From positions 62,001-126,000 of the forward strand of contig NZ_JAELXW010000017.1 of assembly GCF_016428645.1 (NCBI RefSeq): 64,000 bases of DNA, written 5' to 3'. The translations under genes and the position numbers were made by a program. This DNA is from Glycomyces salinus (GTDB lineage Bacteria > Actinomycetota > Actinomycetes > Mycobacteriales > Micromonosporaceae). Shown piece after piece: positions 59,929 to 64,000 of this stretch. Below the pieces are notes generated by a model, which was given only the letters and a program-made list of their open reading frames with translations, ran no database searches and was not told where the DNA came from. Numbering within the stretch: position 1 is the stretch's first letter; the number at the start of each line of letters is the position of its first letter.

Positions 59929-61022
59929 TTGAGCACGTCGTTGAGGATCGGCTGCGCGTCGGTCTCGGCCAGGTCGGCGTCCATCGAGGCCACGGCCGTA
60001 ACGTGAAGGACCTGGTCGCCGGTGTCGACGAACACGCTCAGCGACGCCTTCCACTCCCCGGGAGGCTCGCGCACCGAGAATCCGATGTCGCCGTTCTCGT
60101 AGACCTGGAGCGGCTGGTACGGCAGCTCCTCCTGGAGCCCCTCGCGGGCGTCGTCGTCGCATTCCGCCTCGCACGCCGACCAGGACACCAGCACCGTGGA
60201 CTGCCCGTCCGGGGCGGTGCAGTCGGCGGTCCGGTCGACCTCGCGGCACTCGTAGTCGGGCGGCACTAGGAAGGCGAACGGCCAGCCCTCCATGGAGACG
60301 ACGGTGGTCTCGTCGCCCTCCTCGAACGAGGACCCGGCCACCGACATGCCCTCGGTGTCGGGGTTCCACTCCGGGAACGGCGGGGCCTCGGCGTCGCCCG
60401 CCGACGACTCCTCGGGGGCCGCGGCGGAGGACTGCTCGTCGGCCGACTCCACGGCCGGGGCCGAGGAGTCCGAATCGCCTCCGGCCAGGGTGCTCCAGAT
60501 GATCCAGCCGCCCACTACGAGGGCGATCATCGCCAGCACGCTGGCGACGCCGATGAGGATCGGCTTGAGCTGGCTGCGCTTCTTCGGCGGCGGGATCGCC
60601 ACCGGCGGGGACATCGGCGGCGCGGAAGGGGCCGGGGCCGCCGGCGAGGCCGGGGCCTGCGGCCGGTTCGAGTGGGAGGGCGGTCCGACCGGCAGCGGGC
60701 CGGTCGCCGGGCCGAGCGTCAGCAGCCGGTCCATGATCCGATCGGCCCCGCGCATCCGCGGATCGCGCAGCACGACCACGTACGGCTGCTCGGCCTCCAA
60801 GTCCGCCACCAGGATCGGGGCGTCATCGGGACCGGCGGTGGCGTAGGCCCAGGCGACGGTGTCCGACAGGAGCCCGCGTCGGGCCGGGTCCTTGGACGAG
60901 GCCGAGCCGAGGGTGAGGATCTGGACCGGGCGCCCGGTCTCGTCGGCGCCCTCGCACAGCTCGTAGGCCCCTTCGACTCGAGCGGTCGCGACATCTTTGT
61001 ACGGCCCGACCGTGCGACTCAT
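59895..61022 (-). CDS. Single-pass membrane protein with an external C-terminal domain
   Basis: 375 residues. The N-terminal ~130 residues look cytoplasmic (VGPYKDVATARVEGAYELCE, PYVVVLRDPRMRGADRIMDR), then come a Pro-rich linker and one helix (LIGVASVLAMIALVVGGWII, near 160), an acidic Ser/Ala/Glu stalk and a domain with four cysteines (YECREVDRTADCT, WSACEAECDDD). No family is recognised. ATG 61022 has GGAGGG six bases upstream. It overlaps the end of the convergent gene. Confidence 0.6.
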   Translation of the reverse strand: MSRTVGPYKDVATARVEGAYELCEGADETGRPVQILTLGSASSKDPARRGLLSDTVAWAYATAGPDDAPILVADLEAEQPYVVVLRDPRMRGADRIMDRLLTLGPATGPLPVGPPSHSNRPQAPASPAAPAPSAPPMSPPVAIPPPKKRSQLKPILIGVASVLAMIALVVGGWIIWSTLAGGDSDSSAPAVESADEQSSAAAPEESSAGDAEAPPFPEWNPDTEGMSVAGSSFEEGDETTVVSMEGWPFAFLVPPDYECREVDRTADCTAPDGQSTVLVSWSACEAECDDDAREGLQEELPYQPLQVYENGDIGFSVREPPGEWKASLSVFVDTGDQVLHVTAVASMDADLAETDAQPILNDVLNQSKLLEDSEE

Positions 61023-61195
61023 CGAGACCCTCCCTCCCACGCCGCGCTGATTTACCCACAAGTATGGACCGGCTCTGCACGCGCCGCGACATCGAGGCCC
61101 CGCGAACGGCACGGCCCGATCGGGCCGGTGCGCCCGGGAACCGCATGGGCCGTACGACCGAGGCGCTCGGGGCCGGACAAGGCTACTCTGACGAC

Positions 61196-62161
61196 GTGAC
61201 GATCTACCGCAGCACCGACCAAGGGCCGGTCCCCGTCGACGGCGAGCCCCGGCCGCGGCGCACCTCCTGGCGCTCGGCCCCGCAGCTGGCCGTCCGCGGC
61301 GGACTGATCGGCGCCGCCGAAGGGGTGCCCGCGATCTCAGGCGGCACCATCGCGCTGGTCGTCGGCCTGTACGACCAGTTGATCGACGCGGCCGGACAGC
61401 TGCTGCACGCCCTGCGCACTCTGGTCTCGGGCATCGCGAGGCGACGCGGACTGGCCGAGGGCAGGCGGGCGCTGGCGGCCATAGACTGGCCGCTGCTGGT
61501 GCCGGTCCTGGTCGGGATGGCCGTCTTCCTGCTGCTGGCCATCAAGACCATCGCCCCGCTGCTGGAGGAGCATCCGGTGCCGACGCACGCGGCGTTCTTC
61601 GGCATGATCGCCGCCTCCGTCGCGGTGCCGCTGCGGATGATGCCGCAGCGGTTCCGCCTCCTGGACGGCGTGTTGCTGGTCGCCGGTGCGATCGCGGCGT
61701 TCCTCCTGACCGGGCTGCCGCAGAACGAGGTGAGCGACCCACCGCTGTGGCTGGTGTTCTTCGGCGCCGCCATAGCCATCAACGCCCTGGTGCTGCCGGG
61801 AGTCTCGGGCTCGTTCCTGCTGCTGGCCATGGGGTTGTACGTGCACGTCGAGCACGCCCTGGACGAGCGGAACCTCGCCTTCATCGGCGTCTTCGCGCTC
61901 GGGGCGATGGTCGGCCTGGGCTCGTTCGTCAAGCTCCTCCAGTGGCTGCTGCACCACCGCCGGCAGGCCATGATGGCCGTCCTGGCCGGCCTCATGCTCG
62001 GCTCGCTCCGGTCCCTGTGGCCGTGGCAGAGCGAGCAGAACGAGCTCCAGGCCCCGACCGGGTCGTTGGTCGGCCCGATCCTGCTGGCCCTGCTGGGGGC
62101 CGTGGTCATCGTCGTGGCCATCGTGTGGGAAGCCAAGCAGCACAAGAACACCGCGGATTAG
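61196..62161 (+). CDS. DUF368 membrane protein, undecaprenyl-phosphate translocase (PopT family)
   Basis: 321 residues with about nine helices. The family motif GGLIGAAEGVPAISGGTIALV (residues 34-54, shown in part) includes the repeated P-[AG]-ISGGT, with the mirror motif LVLPGVSGSFLLLAMGLY in the second half, an inverted-repeat arrangement. DUF368 proteins recycle undecaprenyl phosphate to the inner leaflet for wall synthesis. GTG 61196 follows TACTCT at 61182-61187, so leaderless translation is plausible; ATG 61145 is the alternative. Nearby genes share the envelope theme. Confidence 0.87.
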   Translation: MTIYRSTDQGPVPVDGEPRPRRTSWRSAPQLAVRGGLIGAAEGVPAISGGTIALVVGLYDQLIDAAGQLLHALRTLVSGIARRRGLAEGRRALAAIDWPLLVPVLVGMAVFLLLAIKTIAPLLEEHPVPTHAAFFGMIAASVAVPLRMMPQRFRLLDGVLLVAGAIAAFLLTGLPQNEVSDPPLWLVFFGAAIAINALVLPGVSGSFLLLAMGLYVHVEHALDERNLAFIGVFALGAMVGLGSFVKLLQWLLHHRRQAMMAVLAGLMLGSLRSLWPWQSEQNELQAPTGSLVGPILLALLGAVVIVVAIVWEAKQHKNTAD

Positions 62162-62303
62162 GGCAAAACCGGCGCAGAGTGTCGGCTGGGCGACTTTTTC
62201 GAATTTCTTCGCGTCCGGGCGTAACCGCTTCCGCTTCCGGCCAGTTATTCAGGGTGGCTGCGCGGCCAAGTCAGCTCGCTCTGAAGAAAGGCAACTCAAG
62301 CAG

Positions 62304-62684
62304 ATGGAAATGCGCACTATGCGTAAGGCGGCCCTCGTCGGAGGACTCGCCACGGGGGCTCTGCTGTTCGCGGGATCGGGCGCTCAGGCCTCAGAAGCCG
62401 CGCCCGAGCAGCTCGGTGGCCTGCCCACCGACGGTCTCCCGCTGCCCGCCAACGGACTTCCCGTCCCCACCGACGCGATTCCGGGGCTCGACGCGGTCCC
62501 GGCCGACCAGCTTCCCGGCGTGGGCGCCGTCCTGCCGCAGCAGGAGGACCACCCGGACGCCGTGGCCGACAAGAAGCACCAGGGCGACGACCAGCAGCAG
62601 GGCCAGGCCGAGGCCCCCGCTGGTCCCGTCGACGACCTGCTCGGCAACCTCGGGGGCGGCCTGCCGGTCCCGCTGCCGTTCTAA
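62304..62684 (+). CDS. Small exported Pro/Gly-rich protein
   Basis: 126 residues, no recognised domain. Signal peptide (RKAALVGGLATGALLFAGSG, cleaved near AQAS) and a mature chain of repeats around GLP-[LV]-[PA]-x-[DN] (TDGLPLPANGLPVPTDAIPG), followed by a polar Gln/Asp stretch and PVDDLLGNLGGGLPVPLPF. There are no cysteines. Its C-terminal style (L-x-GNLGGGLPV) also occurs in the end of the chaplin-like protein downstream, so the two may act together on the cell surface. AAAGG upstream. Confidence 0.68.
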   Translation: MEMRTMRKAALVGGLATGALLFAGSGAQASEAAPEQLGGLPTDGLPLPANGLPVPTDAIPGLDAVPADQLPGVGAVLPQQEDHPDAVADKKHQGDDQQQGQAEAPAGPVDDLLGNLGGGLPVPLPF

Positions 62685-62692
62685 GAAGACGA

Positions 62693-62743
62693 CCGCCGCG
62701 GCCGCGAACGGACATCACCGTCGCATCCATTCGCGGCCGGCGG
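62693..62743. terminator. Hairpin after the small exported protein
   Basis: About 16 base pairs with a 2-base bulge and a 21-base loop (arms 62693-62708 and 62730-62743), nine bases past the stop. Confidence 0.55.
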
Positions 62744-62949
62744 AAACCGGAGGGCGGGCCGGCCCCGAGCCACGGGCCGGATCCAGGGCGGCCCGCCGCC
62801 GGATTACAACCACTCCCGGCTTCGACGACACCCGCTTCCCGCGAGACCCAGCTCGCCTTCGGAACGCCCACAAGTCGTCGGGGCCACGGAGCTTCACGGG
62901 GGATACGTGATGGAACAACGAGAACGATTTCCCTGAAAGGTGACGGTTC

Positions 62950-63963
62950 GTGAACTACTCATGGGCACGTAAGACTGCACAGACCTCTGTCATCACCGCG
63001 GGCGCGGTGGTCCTCGCCGGAGCAGGCCAGGCCTACGCCACCGGTGACGACATCCACACGCACGACCAGGTCGGCGCGGTTTCGGGCAACCAGGTGGTCG
63101 CGCCGATCCAGGCGCCGGTCAACATCTGCGGCGTCGCCGCCGCGGTCCTCGGCCACGCCGAGGCCGGGTGCGAGGGCGGCTCCGAGGCGACCTTCGGCTC
63201 CACCGGAGGCGACCTGCACACCCACGACAACACCGGGCTCGGCAACGGCAACCAGGTGTTCGCCCCCGTCCAGGCTCCCACCGAGGTCAGCGGCATCGCC
63301 GCGGCCGTCGGCGGGGCGGCCGGGGCCGAGTCGGAGGGCGGCTCGCAGGCGAACCTGCCCGAGTCGGGCAACGCCGGCGGCGACACCACCACGCACCACA
63401 ACATCGGCGCGCTGTCGGGCAACCAGCTGCTCGCGCCGATCCAGGCGCCCATCAACGCCTGCGGCAACGCGATCGCAATCGGCGGCGCCAGCGGCGCCGA
63501 GTGCGAGGGCGGCGCGGACGCCTCCTACGGCGGCTCCGGCGGCATGGAGACCCACGACAACACCGGCCTGGGCAACGGCAACCAGCTGTTCGCCCCGATC
63601 CAGGCGCCGATCAACGTGTGCGGCAACGCCGTCGCGATCCTCGGCACGGCCTACGCCAGCTGCGAGGGCGGCTCCGAAGCCGAAATCGACGAACCCGACG
63701 ACGAAGGCAGCCACAAGAAGCGCGACGGCTACCAGGAGTCGGCCGAGACCGAGTCGGCGGACCTGGACGTGGCCGAGGAGCAGCTCCCGACCGGGGGCGC
63801 GCCCGGTCTCGACGCCGTCTCCGGCGCGGCCGACACCGTGACCGGGAACCTCCCGGTCCAGGACGTGCCGCTCGCCGGCGGCCTGCTCGGCAACGCCTCC
63901 CCCGAGGGTGTTGCCGACACCGTCTCCGGCGTCACCGAGACGGCCGGAGCCGGCCTGCTCTAA
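62950..63963 (+). CDS. Chaplin-like surface protein with four repeats, one lacking its cysteines
   Basis: 337 residues. Signal peptide (TSVITAGAVVLAGAGQAYAT) and four chaplin-like repeats with the core GNQ-x-x-AP-[IV]-QAP. Cysteine pairs 14 apart: C60/C74, C171/C185, C224/C238; in repeat 2 the same positions are S114 and S128. Repeats 1 and 3 share an ALSGNQ-type start, repeats 2 and 4 a GLGNGNQ start, so the array looks like a doubled pair. The C-terminus is acidic, then LPTGG near residue 275 (sortase-like, but internal) and a hydrophobic end. GTG 62950. Chaplins coat aerial hyphae in Streptomyces. Confidence 0.78.
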   Translation: MNYSWARKTAQTSVITAGAVVLAGAGQAYATGDDIHTHDQVGAVSGNQVVAPIQAPVNICGVAAAVLGHAEAGCEGGSEATFGSTGGDLHTHDNTGLGNGNQVFAPVQAPTEVSGIAAAVGGAAGAESEGGSQANLPESGNAGGDTTTHHNIGALSGNQLLAPIQAPINACGNAIAIGGASGAECEGGADASYGGSGGMETHDNTGLGNGNQLFAPIQAPINVCGNAVAILGTAYASCEGGSEAEIDEPDDEGSHKKRDGYQESAETESADLDVAEEQLPTGGAPGLDAVSGAADTVTGNLPVQDVPLAGGLLGNASPEGVADTVSGVTETAGAGLL

Positions 63964-64000
63964 GCCGCACGAGGGATACACCGGTCAGGGCCGGTGCCGC
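63964..64000. other. Window edge after the chaplin-like gene
   Basis: Only 37 bases remain. They include CCGGTCAGGGCCGG, the start of a possible hairpin that is cut off by the window end. No gene can be assigned. Confidence 0.4.

Noticed and set aside
63770-63790. LPTGG as a sortase anchor in the chaplin-like protein
   Set aside because: It lies about 60 residues from the end, with no adjacent membrane helix and charged tail, so cell-wall anchoring by sortase is not supported; noted only as sequence.

Overview
The window is very GC-rich (strong G/C at third codon positions), uses GTG and TTG starts freely, and carries families typical of mycelial actinomycetes: an XRE/DUF5753 regulator paired with a DUF397 protein, a chaplin-like cell-surface protein, a PASTA protein, very large LuxR (LAL) regulators and Pro-rich membrane proteins. 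It reads as chromosome of a filamentous actinomycete, possibly Glycomycetales or a relative; the genus is inference only. No rRNA, tRNA, CRISPR array or transposase was recognised.

Layout. 1-12.4 kb: purine biosynthesis (purD fragment, purB, purS-purQ-purL, purF-purM), interrupted by an SDR/MarR divergent pair, a sterol-carrier-family gene and a Pro-rich membrane protein. 12.4-16.7 kb: PAP2 phosphatase, an Hsp70-TM-PASTA fusion with a Pro-rich membrane partner, and a small exported protein. 16.9-21 kb: a cassette bounded by identical 51-bp repeats, holding a solo LuxR domain, a small four-cysteine exported protein, an ABC ATPase and two membrane proteins; the right-hand repeat is the tail of a DUF397 gene and the left-hand one is the tail of a broken DUF397 copy. 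21-24.6 kb: XRE regulator, three tiny overlapping genes, and a DUF234-type ATPase headed by a 58-bp palindrome.

24.6-32.7 kb: the best-defined metabolic island. Five overlapping minus-strand genes (aldo/keto reductase, lactonase, enolase-family dehydratase, FAH-family hydrolase, SDR dehydrogenase) match the non-phosphorylative L-fucose route, which ends in pyruvate plus L-lactate. A GntR gene starts divergently and is translationally coupled to lutA-lutB-lutC, which oxidises L-lactate. The divergent control region contains a perfect palindrome.

32.8-41 kb: HepT/MntA toxin-antitoxin pair, two membrane/lipid glycosyltransferases, dcd, two mechanosensitive-channel-type proteins, TetR and HMG-CoA lyase. 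41-51.3 kb: two paralogous LAL regulators, each beside a membrane protein gene whose upstream region holds a CGACTGG-type inverted repeat; between them lie an SRPBCC-DUF2867 fusion and a TetR regulator sharing two palindromic operators. 51.4-64 kb: VOC protein, methyltransferase, Tat-exported GH11 xylanase, radA with a duplicated 3' end, HAD-IB phosphatase, LacI, ArsR, two extracytoplasmic/membrane proteins, a DUF368 undecaprenyl-phosphate translocase and, at the end, a small exported protein followed by a four-repeat chaplin-like protein.
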